Below, one piece after another: positions 1-11,575 of a stretch of DNA of 64,000 nucleotides. The stretch covers positions 186,001 to 250,000 of the forward strand of contig QRDG01000940.1 of NCBI GenBank assembly GCA_012064385.1. The letters run 5' to 3'. Source of the DNA: Puccinellia tenuiflora (lineage: Eukaryota > Streptophyta > Magnoliopsida > Poales > Poaceae). Both the position numbers and the translations under genes were made by a program. Each line of letters opens with the position of its first letter. Position 1 is the stretch's first letter. The notes beneath the pieces are model-generated. The model saw nothing but the letters and a program-made list of their open reading frames with translations. It searched no databases and had not been told where the DNA came from.

Positions 1-304
1 GTGGCCTATAAGGATGACTATAAGACTAGTATTTTGTGCAACCTTCTCTATTTGTCTCCTTATATTTATTAGTTTTATCTACAAAAACGTGTAGAGGAAG
101 GCTCTTGTAGCATGAGAGTCCACTCCACTCACTTTTTCATGTCTCTCTACTTCACATAGAAAAAATAAAACGTATGCGGGCTATAAGCCGAAAATGCTCT
201 GTGGCTCACGGCGACGACGCTCCCTGAAATCTGACCATCCCCTTCACATGCAACCCATGATCATGATTGCTTCACCTAGCCGTATCTCTCCCTCTATTTT
301 GTAT
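1..304. other. Unannotated left edge
   Basis: No open frame, terminal repeat or RNA gene is recognisable. It is ordinary mixed-composition intergenic sequence that flanks the Helitron-like start at 305. Confidence 0.5.
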
Positions 305-1057
305 TCTACTAGGTCAATGCCCGTGCATTGCAACAGGAGACACTATGTCATATAAAATCGTCTAATTCAAAATATATGTCGACAGTTGTGTTTATGAACA
401 ATAATCGTTTAGTTGTTTTCTTATGACAATTAAAGTAGACCGAAGGGACTATTATTTATTTGTCTTAGGTAGATGTCTTCCTCTCTCTTAGATTGTCTAT
501 TGAATCTCTTCTAAATTACATAGCCAATGTGTCTTTATTTTCAATCAACAACATCCTATTTTTACATCATTGCTTCACACATGTGAACAATTTCCTAATC
601 CTTGAATCTCTGCGGCTGAAGTCCCCCTTGTGGTTACTCACCTATGTCACCATATTCTCGGTATCGCTTCATCGTGTATACCTTCTCCTACATCGAGAAA
701 TCTTTCATGAGGTTCATGTCACCTTTCATTCTCTTTCCATATCTCAACTCTGGACATTTGTCTACCATGATCTGACCGAACAATATAGACCACCGACAGC
801 TCAAAAATCCTAAGAGTAGCCTTGGAAATACATAGCATTAGATAGAAAAATGGCTAGATAAATAGCAGAACTCAATATTTGACTAATACATGTATCTAAT
901 GTTCTGCATCAAAATGGATCTACTGTTCCGCACCAAAATGATTTTCAGAAAATATGGAATCAAATAAAATAAATATATGGATCTATTGTTCTTCATCAAA
1001 GAGATTTTTAAAATAATAACACTGCTCTAAGAAATGTGATGAGCGGAGATAAGGATA

Positions 1058-3383
1058 TCATGTGCAGATCAAGCTTAATAAAAGAGAAGAGCTAAAGTAT
1101 GTGTACCTGCAACGTAAGTGTGCCATAGGAAATCCCACGAATCCGTGAGGTGGATAAGTCTGACGACTCAGCAGCTCATCAATCAGATGAATTAACCATA
1201 CACACATTCCAAGATTGGCGTAGGACAACAATGGAGATTTTATTTCCAAGCATCCCTGGAGAACTCTAGCACAACAACTTGTGACTGATAGTAGAGTGAA
1301 GAGACCACTTACTGGTGTCATTGAGTCTTTTAAGAAATAATATAGTACTTTGGCTGGCAGATCAAGTCCTCAAAATCTCAATGCGATATGCAAAATTTAA
1401 AAATTATGCTGAAACATCTCTCCATATATGCTCAGGCAGTCAAGCTTCCACTGTATATCTGAAGAAATAATCGAATATTCCTACAGTATCATCACAGAAA
1501 CAACACGTAAGTTCCACTTAGGGGTGGGCATTTTAACCGATGACTGAAATACCGAACCGAAAGAACCGGGACCGACACCGAACTGACCTGGACCGAAATA
1601 TTTGATTCCTAATTCGGTCAGCAGTTCTGGAAAACCGAATTTAATTCAGCTATTTCGGTTCTACGCCTTCCTTACCCGAACGAACCGAAAAATAGCCTAA
1701 TAAGTCGAAACCTCTCAATTGCCTAGTCCAATACGTACCTATCAGCCCACCAAAAGGCCCAAAGTCCCAACAACCATCGTCCCCACATGGCTACATAGTA
1801 CATACCCACATACCTTCACGATCCCTTCTCACGGCTGCCCCAAATCCTGCATCTCGTACACGACTCTGCAGTCTGCGGCCACACCGTGCGCCACCTCGCC
1901 TTCTCTCCACTTCGACAGGACGCCGGCGTGCCATCTCCTCCAAGTCGTCCTGTCTCTCGACCTTGCCTCGCAACTGCGAGTGCTTGCGACTGCGCGGCCT
2001 CAAGCTGGAGCTCGCCTGCTCACGGCCGATCCGACGACGGCCGGTGACCGGAGACTGCACAAAGAGCAGTGGCTGGGCGAATTGGAGCTGCCGCAGGCCG
2101 ATTTCATGACACTACCGTAGCCTTTCTTCTGCGGACGCACGGCGGTAGATTAATTCGGCGAAACCCGATGACACTACCGTAGCCTTTTGTTTGCTGTAAG
2201 ACAAAGGTAATGGTGAAGTCTAAAGAGAAAAGGCAGAAAAAGTAGTTTATCTGATGTCCATAGATAGAACTTGATGTCCTTGAGTAGAAAAGAAGTAAAA
2301 AAAATAGTAATATATTGAAAGGATACATCCGGAAATCTTATCATGATCTTCCAAATTTTGCATGATATTCGTAACTGAAACATACATGGAAAGCAAACTC
2401 CTGCACAAAAATGTAGCAAGTCAATTTTACTGACAAACAGGACAACCAGCACAAGCAACAATGCCAAATGTCATATCAGATTCAATTAGGAGGCACAACT
2501 CATCTAAATTTCAAGCACTGTTTAAAAAAAACACCAAACTTTGGTTGAGAAAGATAAGGCATCTGTAGCAATTCAATGGCAAAAAACATCATAGGAAAGA
2601 TAAAACATAATTTCCAAATTTTAACTTTGCATGCAGGCACTTATTTTTTCCTGATACTATGTTCTGCAAAAGAAGTATGCCACTTTTATTGTCACACACT
2701 CTAACAGTGATACTAAGTAAATTAGATAATTTATTTACTCTAACACTGGTTATAAAATTTTGATATGTTGTTTCTTCATATTTTAAAATCAAATCCGGAA
2801 GCATCAAACATGACTGGTGTTCTCCCCAAGTACTTCCTTCCATTGTTCGATATTGGCTAGCTGTGGCTCTTGACAGTCAGCCACTACTTGCCGAGCTGCC
2901 TACGCCGCTCAATGTCAGCTTGTGTGCCGCAGAGGCACTGCCTGCTCTGCTGCAGCCGTACATGAAAATACATGAAAAGATATTGAAACAAAAACATGAA
3001 AGGAAGTGCTAGTGGTTGACTTACTTCATATGCCTCGTATAAACATTAGTTTGCGGTTACATCAAGTGTTCAGAGCTCACTGAAGATCAAACACGTGGGA
3101 GAGAATGAAGATACAGTGTTGTGTCGGGCTCAAAGTGATTGTACTGTACCATTCAATTCATTCCTTATTTGCTTTCTACTCCACACAATTTCCCAAACCT
3201 ACATTCTACAAATAAGATCATATAAGCTGCAAGTAGAACCCATGCATGACAAGCAATCAGATGAAGATAAAAGGAAGATACCACCTCACCACATTGTTTC
3301 GGTGTTGAATGGATCCACTTCCAAATTGCCATTTGGTGTACACTGCCCACACCTGCAAACATAGGAACTAATGGGGGAGGCAT
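1058..3383 (-). pseudogene. Exon-like fragments of an unrecognised minus-strand gene
   Basis: Two short islands read like exons on the minus strand. One is at about 1100-1260, with an open frame around MCVWLIHLIDELL and a possible donor CAG/GTACAC at its 3' end. The other is at about 3281-3357, preceded by a TTTGCAG acceptor and open through VWAVYTKWQFG. Between them is AT-rich intron-like sequence, and at 1790-2120 a GC-rich stretch. I do not recognise a family. They could be remnants of a captured gene or chance open frames. Confidence 0.2.
1527..1706. repeat. ACCGAA-rich repeat, hAT-like fragment
   Basis: The stretch begins TAGGGGTGGGCA and is packed with ACCGAA and TTCGGT motifs in both orientations, a composition typical of subterminal regions of hAT-type elements in plants. 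No matching opposite end or 8-bp TSD was found, so it is at most a fragment. Confidence 0.35.
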
Positions 3384-4809
3384 CTTGTTCTGTAGCTAAT
3401 CTTTTCCCTCCCTCATTCTTCTACAAAGCCAATTCAATAACCTCTAATAATCATAGAACTGAACATGAAGAAACAAAGGACATTCTGTTGATAATGCACC
3501 TTAAAATAAATAAGTGGAAATAGCATCATCGAAGCTGAATGTCTCCATAATCATATCAGTTCCTTCTCTACTTTTTTTTTTGAGGAATCATATGAGGGCA
3601 TCTCTTGCTTGCTTCTATGACTCAATTCCACATACAAAAAGTTGTAGTAAAAGAAGTTTGGTAGGCATCATATCATGATCAAACAACATAGCTTCCATGA
3701 TCTCACACGATACTTTGGAAAACCATTTTACAAAACAATTTCCGTTACCAAATTCACCATCTACTTTCTTACCTGCAAGACGGTAGAACAAACGAGCATA
3801 AATTAGCTAGTCTGAGAAAAAATCCCTTTCTAACCCAAAAAAGATGTACGGGTTAAAAGTAAATTAAGTGAAGAGGTTTAGAAAACCTGAATATCCCAAG
3901 GTCAAATTGAATATGCCATCACACACCTGAATCGAAACTATTAGCGCGCTGAAATTTTAACTATGCCTTCAAACCCTATGGAAGAAGCCTTAAGTAAAGT
4001 TATCTTCTATGATATTGTGAATAAAGGCTTCACACATAATACTTTCCCATGTAGCACACCAAAAATATTCCAATGAGCAATCTGAATTCGGTCACCCGCC
4101 CTACTATGGAAGATTATTAACTTTTTTGTAGCATCAGGCAGAGAATCATAATGTGAAAAACAACCTTTCATAATAGTCAGTTTCTCTTTACGGAAACATC
4201 TATCTAATCTACATAAGTAATGACAACCTTTCATAATTTTTCACAACAGTAAGAAACATTCTCTGGCATCTTCTAATACAAATTGAAAAATTATATGCAT
4301 TCTGAAAAGAATACCTAATAAGTGTTACTTGTTGTCAGCTTTTCACCGAATTTAGTGTCAATAGACCATTAATCTTGATTGCTTTTAAATGCTGATGTGT
4401 CCTTAGTTTGTGGCAACATAAAATGGTTCGACTGAAAATAAAAGGTCAGTCACAGCCAACAACTTGTAAAAGTCTCACATATTATAAACGAACACCGATG
4501 AACATCATATTCAACAAACCTTAGATCATGTAGGCGACCAAGGAATAGCATTCTAGCTCCACGTGCTGTACAGTATGTGATATTGCATTCAATCGTCTGC
4601 TACCGTTGTGACATCCATTGTTGCTGAGAAGCACCTACAGGCTACAGAAGTTCACTATCAGTACATACTCCACCCACACTATTGTCTTTCAAATCCACAA
4701 GCAGAAACAAAGGCTGGCTCCAAGAACTCAGGTAGCTGGACAATGGGCAGGCTCCTAGTCATGCACAACATGAAAAATTGGTATTAATTCAACATCAAAC
4801 ATAAAGAAA

Positions 4810-5430
4810 CTATTGCTGCATGTCGGCTGGGACTAAACAGAAACACACACACGTAGCTTCAGCACTGATTTCACAGGGAGACGGAGCAAACTTACAAACA
4901 CCTGAGAACGGAAGCCAGGTCGAGGCTGCGCCAACTAACTTGCCAGCGACTGCTCGGCGAACCGGAGCTGCCGTCGCCAGGCTACGAGCGGGCGCCGTAG
5001 CGGAGGCCAGAGGAGCCGGGCCACGCCACAGGGGAGAGCCATCAACACGGACGCCAGATTGGTCGAGCAAAGCGCCCCTGGGTGAGCAGTAGGGAGCTCC
5101 GCGGTGGAGCAGGGACGCACGCAGTCGCCATCGGTGCGGAGGCCATGGTGGCCGAGCCATGCGCACACACCTCCCATAGCGGCGCACAGTCGCAGACGGG
5201 TCTAGGGAGGTCGATTTTGGGGGCGATTTTTGGGTGGGGGTTAGATTTATGGGATTGAACGACCGAAGGAGACGCCATGCCGCAGTCGTCTGCCGTTCGA
5301 CGACCTCCTTCGGCGGCGGCGAGGACAATGGACGATGTGTAAGACGTTTCTGCGGCTCGGCGGCGCGGGCGCCTCGGACTAGTCTGGAGGCGACTCGGAG
5401 ACAGCAAGGGTTTCGTTGAAATGACCCCAT
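4810..5430 (-). pseudogene. GC-rich 5'-exon-like segment, minus strand
   Basis: A sharply GC-rich block in AT-rich surroundings. All three minus-strand frames are largely open (up to 206 codons), which reflects composition more than coding. The layout (GC-rich start, then AT-rich intron-like sequence to the left, possible acceptor TTCTCAG near 4900) resembles the first exon and 5' UTR of a grass gene transcribed leftwards. No domain is recognised. It sits inside the Helitron-like candidate and could be captured. Confidence 0.25.
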
Positions 5431-5815
5431 AACATGAGAAGGGGAAGGGAGATCATCTCGGAAGAAACCGCCGGCGATTACGGAGAGGAAAAGACGCGCG
5501 GAGGATACCTTTTCCGTTGCGCGATGCGCGACGAAGTGTGACGAAAGCAGAGGCGAAACGCGCTGGATGACGGACGACAGAACAAAAGGTTCTTTTTAGA
5601 TAGTAGAGATTCTAGTTTCGTATCTATGTGGACACAGGCCACACCTACTAACACCACGTGCAATAAATGTAAGGCATGCATGCACCAGCTCGTATTAATT
5701 ACATTTAATCAGGCGGTACTAGTCACAAAATTAGCATTAGACTAATTCTTGTGATTAGCCCTCATGCATGCGATTAGCACTCATGCATGCAGGCATGTCA
5801 TTTTTTTCACTCGAG

Positions 5816-6600
5816 TTTTTTAATGCACAAGTGGAAAGAAAAATCAATCATAATTATAAAATATTCAAATTTTAGAAAATCAGATTAAAAAGTATCAACA
5901 GTTACAAATGTACAGAATTGAAAAAAAAATTGTTAAAAAACTGAAATGAAAAAATGTTCAGAATTGAAAATTGTTCAGATTTAGAAATCCAAATTTAAAA
6001 ATTGTTGAAAACTAAAATTGCTCAGATTAAAAAAAGATCAAATTAAAATATATTCAGATTTAAAAAACAAGTTTCAAAATGTTTTAGATTTGAACATGTT
6101 TAGATTTAAAAAAAAATCCAAAATACCTCAGGAATTAGAGACTAAACAAAGAGCAAATTAAAAATATATTCAGATTTAGAAAACAAGTTTCAACATGTTT
6201 CAGATTTGAAAAATGTCCATATTTCAAATTCAAATTCCAAAAGTACCTCGAGAATTAAAAGATTTAGAAATATTCAAATATTAAAATTATTCAAAAATAG
6301 AAATTATCAGATTTTAAAAAAGTTCATAATGGATTAAAAATTAATAATTTTTTTGGTTTGAAACGTGTTCGGAATTTAAAAATGCAAATTTCAAAATTCT
6401 TTCAGAAATTTTAATTTGTTCGACTTTAGAAAATGTTGAAATTTCTAAAAAAACAGAGCTAATATATGTTCACATTTAAAAAATATTCAAATTTAAAAAA
6501 TCATAATTGAGAATTGTTCAGATCTAAAAATATTCAGATTTAGAAATGTTCGAACTAAAAAATAAATTCATAATTAGAAATTGTTCATATTTAAAAAAAG
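5816..6600. repeat. AT-rich degenerate repeat field
   Basis: About 800 bases made of loosely repeated units resembling TTCAGATTTAAAAAATT and AAATTGTTC, many times with variation. There is no coding capacity. It looks like an old degenerate tandem array or the interior of a decayed element. Confidence 0.5.
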
Positions 6601-6608
6601 TTGAATAG

Positions 6609-6919
6609 GCTTTATTTCAGCTTTTGGTCTACAAGTCACAAAAGCATATTAGGTGCTTTTGATTTTGGCTTATATTATCATGTAAGAATGTCCGGTCAAA
6701 AATTAAAAGGCAAAAGCTGAAAGCATCTATTTAGTTACTTTTGTGACTTATTCCCTCCATTCCATTTTAATTGACTCACATATATCTAGATATGGATGTA
6801 CCGAACACTAAATCGTATCTAGATGCATCTATATGTAGATATATGTGAGTCAATTAAAATGGAACGGAGGGAGTATAAGCCACACTCCAAAAGCTAAATA
6901 TAAACCTAACCAAACAGCC
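6609..6919. mobile_element. MITE with imperfect inverted ends, split by a Stowaway
   Basis: The left arm contains AGCTTTTGG then AAGTCACAAAAG. The right arm contains CTTTTGTGACTT (before the Stowaway) then CCAAAAGCT, ending AACAGCC. The two arms are therefore inverted copies. The termini GGCTTTATTT and AAACAGCC match only partly, and no TSD is clear. It is non-coding. Confidence 0.55.
6751..6873. mobile_element. Stowaway MITE (Tc1/mariner), 123 bp
   Basis: Terminal inverted repeats start TTCCCTCCATTCCATTTT on the left, with the reverse complement CTCCCTCCGTTCCATTTT on the right. The element is flanked by TA on both sides (6749-6750 and 6874-6875), the Stowaway/mariner target-site signature. 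It is almost fully palindromic and inserted in the surrounding MITE. Confidence 0.9.
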
Positions 6920-6955
6920 TAGACTTTCTTTTAACTCGGGAAGTGATGCTATGCC

Positions 6956-8502
6956 TGATGGAATAAAAGCGAGTAGATCAGATTAAGATGGTTAAGCTCC
7001 ATTTTATTCACATGAATATTAGACTACGCTGCATGTATGATTCAAAACACAAGTACATGCTTCTAAACAGGGCAAAACTCAAAGAAATAAATAAGCATAC
7101 CATCCCAAGATCGCATAGACTAAGTTTTCATACACAAAGAGTAAAGACACATAATTTTCACAGTAATCATGAAGCAAAGATTGAACTTCAAAGACCATAA
7201 TAAACAAGACATGAGGCTTTCTAAAAGCAGAGAAGACAAGGCTGAACATGCTAAACAACCAATAAACAAAAGATAAAATACATCTGTACACAAACCTAAT
7301 CAGTATAACAAACTGGAAAATAAACTCTATTTGTATACATGCAAAGTTGCAAACAAAGGTACTGAAACTTCTTACTGGACATTGGAAAGAGACCCTACGA
7401 GACAACCTCCAGGCTGTACTGTACTTGACAAAACAAAGCACAAAAAAGTCTACAACTCAGCTAGCTACCAGGAAAATATGAAAGATCAAGCTCCACAATA
7501 TACTACCAGAAAGTTAGGCACATAATCAACTTTCAGGAATTGAGACAGAAGTATACGTACATATCTAGTCATGTTGAAAAGGCACAAAGATGCAGAGCTT
7601 TGGAAACTATTCACCATAGCAAAGGAAATAAAACAACAGAGAAGAAGTTGTTCTCACAGTACGACGAGAATTAACTCGTAGAGGTGAAGCACGTCGATTC
7701 GACGCTGTCCCAGAGAGAATTTACGCCCCGACTATGCCTCGGGCCACTTCGCGTCTTCCCTCGGAGATACGACACCTCTCCGGCGATCGCGGCAAGACGA
7801 ACGACGGATTGAGACTTGGGGAGGTGCAGCACAGTAACTCAAGAGTAAATCGCCGGAGCAGCGTCGCCGCAGCGGTCCCGACGTTCTTGCTCAAAGTGGA
7901 CTGTTGGGAACACGAGTGGGGAGTGATTTCTTTCTATCCGTCCTGGAGGAAGAGGAGGAGGGTCTCTATTTATCACCGAGAGATGCACCTGTATCTGCAA
8001 CGAATTCCCGATCGAGCTCCTAAAGAAGCGGATCGTCTCCATCGTCGTCGCCCAAACGTTGCGGAAGATGTCAAGTTTCCTTATCTTCTCCCAACGTGCA
8101 ATCGTGCTCCACGGAGTCGTCACATGGAGTTGCACGATTTGCGACGACTTCGGATCAGAGCATCCGCTCCTGGAGGCGCTGGAGAAATTGGGGCAACGAT
8201 CCCCTTTTCTTCTCTGTGTTCGTTGCAAGGAAGAAGGCCAACGCCTTATCCTTTTCTCTGTACATGACAAGTGGGGCCCTTGAGTTTGCACGTTAGCAGC
8301 ACTCTTGTCTCTTCCCTTTTCCTTCACATGTTTCAATGACATGTGGGACCAGCATCTTATGCTTTTCACGTTGTAGCATAATGGAGCACCCAAATACTTG
8401 TACGCATCTCTTTTCCTTCTCAAATAAATCACAGATTTCCAATAAATTGGAAACTCACAAAATTGAATAATTTTATTTAATTTTCAATCGAAAATTCCAA
8501 CA
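6956..8502 (-). mobile_element. Solo LTR, copia-like, 1547 bp, TSD ATGCC
   Basis: Read on the minus strand the segment begins TGTTGGAATTTTCGATTG and ends ATTCCATCA, i.e. TG...CA. It is flanked by the direct repeat ATGCC at 6951-6955 and 8503-8507. A TATA-like GATAAATAG lies on the minus strand at 7966-7974, about 530 bases into the LTR, a reasonable U3/R boundary. There is no internal region, primer-binding site (PBS) or second LTR, so a solo LTR left by recombination fits best. The TGTTGGAA start resembles BARE/Angela-type copia LTRs, but the family is not certain. Open frames at 7079-8432 are composition artefacts inside this LTR. Confidence 0.78.
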
Positions 8503-8588
8503 ATGCCAGTGTGAACAATTCTATCCGTATTGACAAGCCTTCGAGTATATAGCCATCCCAAATAATTTGTGTTACGCTAAGAAAATGG

Positions 8589-9443
8589 AGGACAAAGTGA
8601 TTCCACATATAACTGAAATTCTACGTTCCGGCTCCTTGCAACCAGATATGGAGATACTCGAGCCACGCGAGCGAGGATTTGTGGCACCCAATCTCACTCG
8701 TGCTTCGGATTTGATTATTTTCTTTTGGAAAAAAAGGGTAGTCTCAAGTTTCAAATAAACCCAAATTTTCTTCGGGGAAACGTACGTATGTTCAGTATAC
8801 ATGTGCAAAGATTCGGTAAAAAGGGTGTTCTATTTATTTCAGGCTACATGAAAAAAAACTGCACTCCCGTTTCTCTGCTTTGCTCGATCCAGCCGAGTAG
8901 CCTCAATCTTCTCCGCCACCGCATGTCTCCCGGTCTTCCTCGCGGAAGTATAAAACAGAGATTTAACTTGGCAAGCAAGACTAAAGACCTAGTAGTCTCC
9001 AAGTAGCTAGGACAAAGTGATTCCACATATAACTGAAATTCTACGTTCCGGCTCCTTGCAACCAGATTTATAAGAAACGAAATTCAAGAGAATTTTGGGA
9101 TACTCGAGCCCCGAGTGAGAATTTGTGGATTTGTGGCACCCGATCTCACTCGTGCTTGGGTTTTGGTTTTTTCTGGAAAAGAGGATAGTCTCGAGTTTCA
9201 AATAAGCCCAAAAACAATTCGGGGAAATGTACATATGTTCAGTATACATGTGCAAAGCTTCGATAAAAAGGGCGTTCTATTTCGGGCTGCAGGAAAAAAT
9301 TGCACTCATGTTTCCCTACTTTGCTCGATCCAGCCGAGTAGCCCTAATCTTATCCGCCACCCCATGTCTCCCAGTCTTCCACGCGGAAGTATAAAACGAG
9401 ATTCAACTTGGCAAGCAAGACTGAAGACCTAGTAGTCTCCATG
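8589..9443 (+). repeat. Two-copy tandem duplication, about 420 bp unit
   Basis: Both units (8589-9008 and 9009-9443) start AGGACAAAGTGATTCCACAT and end near GACCTAGTAGTCTCCA. The second has about 30 extra bases near its start, and there are many substitutions, so it is an old duplication. It lies directly upstream of a TATA-containing LTR-like segment and may be duplicated U3 sequence. Confidence 0.8.
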
Positions 9444-9740
9444 TAGGACTCCGGCTCCCGAACCAACTCAGGAGTTGTCTTGTAACGTTGGAGCCACCAT
9501 GTATATAAGGCCGACTCTAGGTCCAAGGAAAATAACTCTCAAGTCTTAGCTCCTGATCTCCAAGTAGGTGAATCAAGTGTAATCGAGAATATCATCATCA
9601 ATATCAATCTAGCATAATTAGGTCTTTATGAGGGGTCGAACCTGGGTACTCGTCTCCCTTAGATCAATCAAACTCGAAATACCTCAAGTCGCCTAGCTCC
9701 ACACCTTTGACAAGTCACCTATGATGACATCTGCAGAACC
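9444..9740 (+). mobile_element. LTR-like promoter/R-U5 remnant
   Basis: The segment contains GTATATAAGG (9501-9510), then about 140 bases downstream GAGGGGTCGAACCTGGGTA, a motif also found in the LTRs at 29285-29305 and 33630-33655 of this window. This fits the R/U5 part of a Tat-type LTR whose U3 holds the duplication at 8589-9443. Neither end is defined, and no PBS follows. Confidence 0.45.
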
Positions 9741-9903
9741 CTACGCCAGTGAACTCATATGGGATCGGGGTGGCGTGAGCGGCAATGAGATGTGATGGTT
9801 CTGTGGCAGTTATGTGGGCTCAAGTCGAGGTCGAATACCTGCACAACAAGTGGGATTTAGAGAGGGGACGGGTGCGGACAGGGAAAAGAGGGTAGGACAC
9901 CGG

Positions 9904-10560
9904 CACTACAAGAAACCCCCCTCTACAGCAACGCATTTATGCGTATCTAAATACCAATACAGGCGTTGCTAGCAACTATACCAACGAATAAAAAAGCGTT
10001 GCGTTTTTGGGCGTTGCAAAGGTATAATGCAACGCATATACATGCATTGGGAAACAATGAAATAAGCGTTGCAAAATAGCTACACAATCCAACCAACAAG
10101 TATATGCGTTGGTAGAGGCATCCTATATGGAATAAAGATTCTATTTCACAAAATATATTTCTTGGACTAGAAGATGGCAGATATTTTTTTCACCGCGAGA
10201 ACATGGTTCATATCAGACATAACACAACACACAAAAATCGTAGAATACGAATCCACTGCATCACATAATTAAATATTTATTCTTCGAACACCATCCGGTA
10301 CACAAAAATTATAATGTACACAATTTACAATCTTGCATCAAAACATGATCTTCTACCTTGTCCTATATATATATATATTCTTTTTGGAACACTATTCCAC
10401 ACAAGAAAATTATCTGAAGTGGAGACAATTTACAATCTTGCACCAAAATATGATATTCGAACTAGTCCTATATATGTTCTTTCTAATATTTGGCCTAACA
10501 ATCCCGCGGGTGGCGTGCCTCGCCGGAGTGCTATGACAGTGAGGGTTGGTCGGTGGGGGT
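9904..10560 (+). mobile_element. CACTA transposon terminus
   Basis: The segment starts CACTACAAGAAACCCCCC, the CACTA terminal motif. It is followed by repeated subterminal GCGTTGC and AACGCAT motifs in both orientations (9950-10110). A further direct repeat, ACAATTTACAATCTTGCA(T/C)CAAAA, occurs near 10319 and 10427. The opposite end (TTTCTTGTAGTG) was not found, so the copy is truncated. The right boundary is a guess. Confidence 0.65.
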
Positions 10561-10969
10561 GATGTACCGGAGGCGGCGGCGGTGCACTGGTGTTGGCACA
10601 GGGACGAACCTAAGAACCTCCCACTATTTTTCCTTTTTCATATATTTGGTTTTTTGAATTGGTTGACAAGTGGGACCGAGTCAAAATCAGCAAATTGGTC
10701 CTGACAAGTGGGGCGTCCATGACACGTCAGGCTGACTGGTGCTCCCTTATAGTATTCAGTGTCAATTCGTATTCAATTCACGATTGTTGTTTTACTAGCG
10801 CTTTCTTTTTTGCTAAACGTAAAGAGGCACCATTTGGAAAATTGGACCCAAAAAGTGGTGGGTTTATGCTAATAACTCCAATAATGTTTCTTTGGCCATT
10901 ATTTTAATCACTCAAATTCAGTGAATTTTTGTTTTTTGTTTCGGACAAATTGCCAATATTTACTCTCAA
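10561..10969. other. Unassigned intergenic sequence
   Basis: No domain, terminal repeat or RNA gene is seen. A small open frame at 10659-10907 has no recognisable features. The sequence leads into the TSD of the next element. Confidence 0.4.
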
Positions 10970-11365
10970 CGGAAAAGACTTGCTACCCCCATGGGTAGCT
11001 ACACACCCTAAGTTTGACCGAAACGTATATGCAACGGTAAAATGAGATTACTCAAGTAGACAAGGGGGATGTCACTAGTAGAGTTGATAGAATCATTAAA
11101 AAGTATTTTGAAATTTTTTCGAATTTTTTTCCATCCGCTGTGATTTTTTTAGTAAAGTTTGACCCAAAAGTCAACAAAAAGTCAACTATGAAAAAAAAGC
11201 TAAAAATGACGACCAAAAAATATTTTTTTGAAAATTCCGAAACCAGTTTGTACACCAAATATCCATGTTTTACTAGGAAAACAAGCTAAAACGGATACAT
11301 ACGGCTTGCATCTCCGTATAACGCATGGGTGTGTAGCTACCCATGCGGGTAGCAAATTGTCTCTC
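10970..11365. mobile_element. Mutator-like MITE, TSD TTACTCTCAA
   Basis: The inverted ends share TTGCTACCC(C/G)CATGGGTAGCTACACACCC over about 29 bases (10980-11008 and 11327-11355), with a weaker match beyond. The direct repeat TTACTCTCAA flanks it (10960-10969 and 11366-11375), close to the 9-bp TSD of Mutator elements. It is non-coding. Confidence 0.68.
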
Positions 11366-11575
11366 TTACTCTCAAACATTATTTATGTATTAAAAAAATC
11401 CTCTGTATTACTAAAAGTGCTGAAATATTTGACCGAAAGGTAATTATTTCGGTGTCTACTGAATCACGGATATTCAGTGAATTTCGATGAAAACTCCCTG
11501 AAATTTAAAATCATGCTAGCACCTCTGGAACACTTCTTTAATCCATGGGGAATTAGAATTATGGTCCGAGAATAG

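Larger units (their letters stand above)
305..5615 (+). mobile_element. Helitron-like element candidate carrying gene fragments
   Basis: The segment starts TCTACTAGGTCAATGCCCGT, a terminus I recognise as recurrent in grass genomes. It ends AGTAGAGATTCTAG, i.e. the CTRR form expected of Helitrons, followed by T. A short hairpin (GAAC, loop AAAAG, GTTC) lies about 20 bases upstream of the end. There is no terminal inverted repeat or obvious TSD, as expected for a Helitron. The base before the 5' TC is T rather than the usual A, and no Rep/helicase is encoded, so a non-autonomous copy is the most that can be claimed. Inside are GC-rich, exon-like islands, mostly reading on the minus strand, which would fit captured gene pieces. 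The two ends could also belong to unrelated elements. Confidence 0.32.

Noticed and set aside
493..813. 106-codon plus-strand frame
   Set aside because: Leucine/phenylalanine/histidine-rich with no domain, ordinary in AT-rich intergenic DNA.
7839..8432. 197-codon minus-strand frame
   Set aside because: Lies wholly in a solo LTR with TSD; no domain and it overlaps the presumed promoter.
9904..11365. A complete CACTA element bounded on the right by the next foldback
   Set aside because: No TTTCTTGTAGTG end was found; the foldback has its own TSD and different ends.
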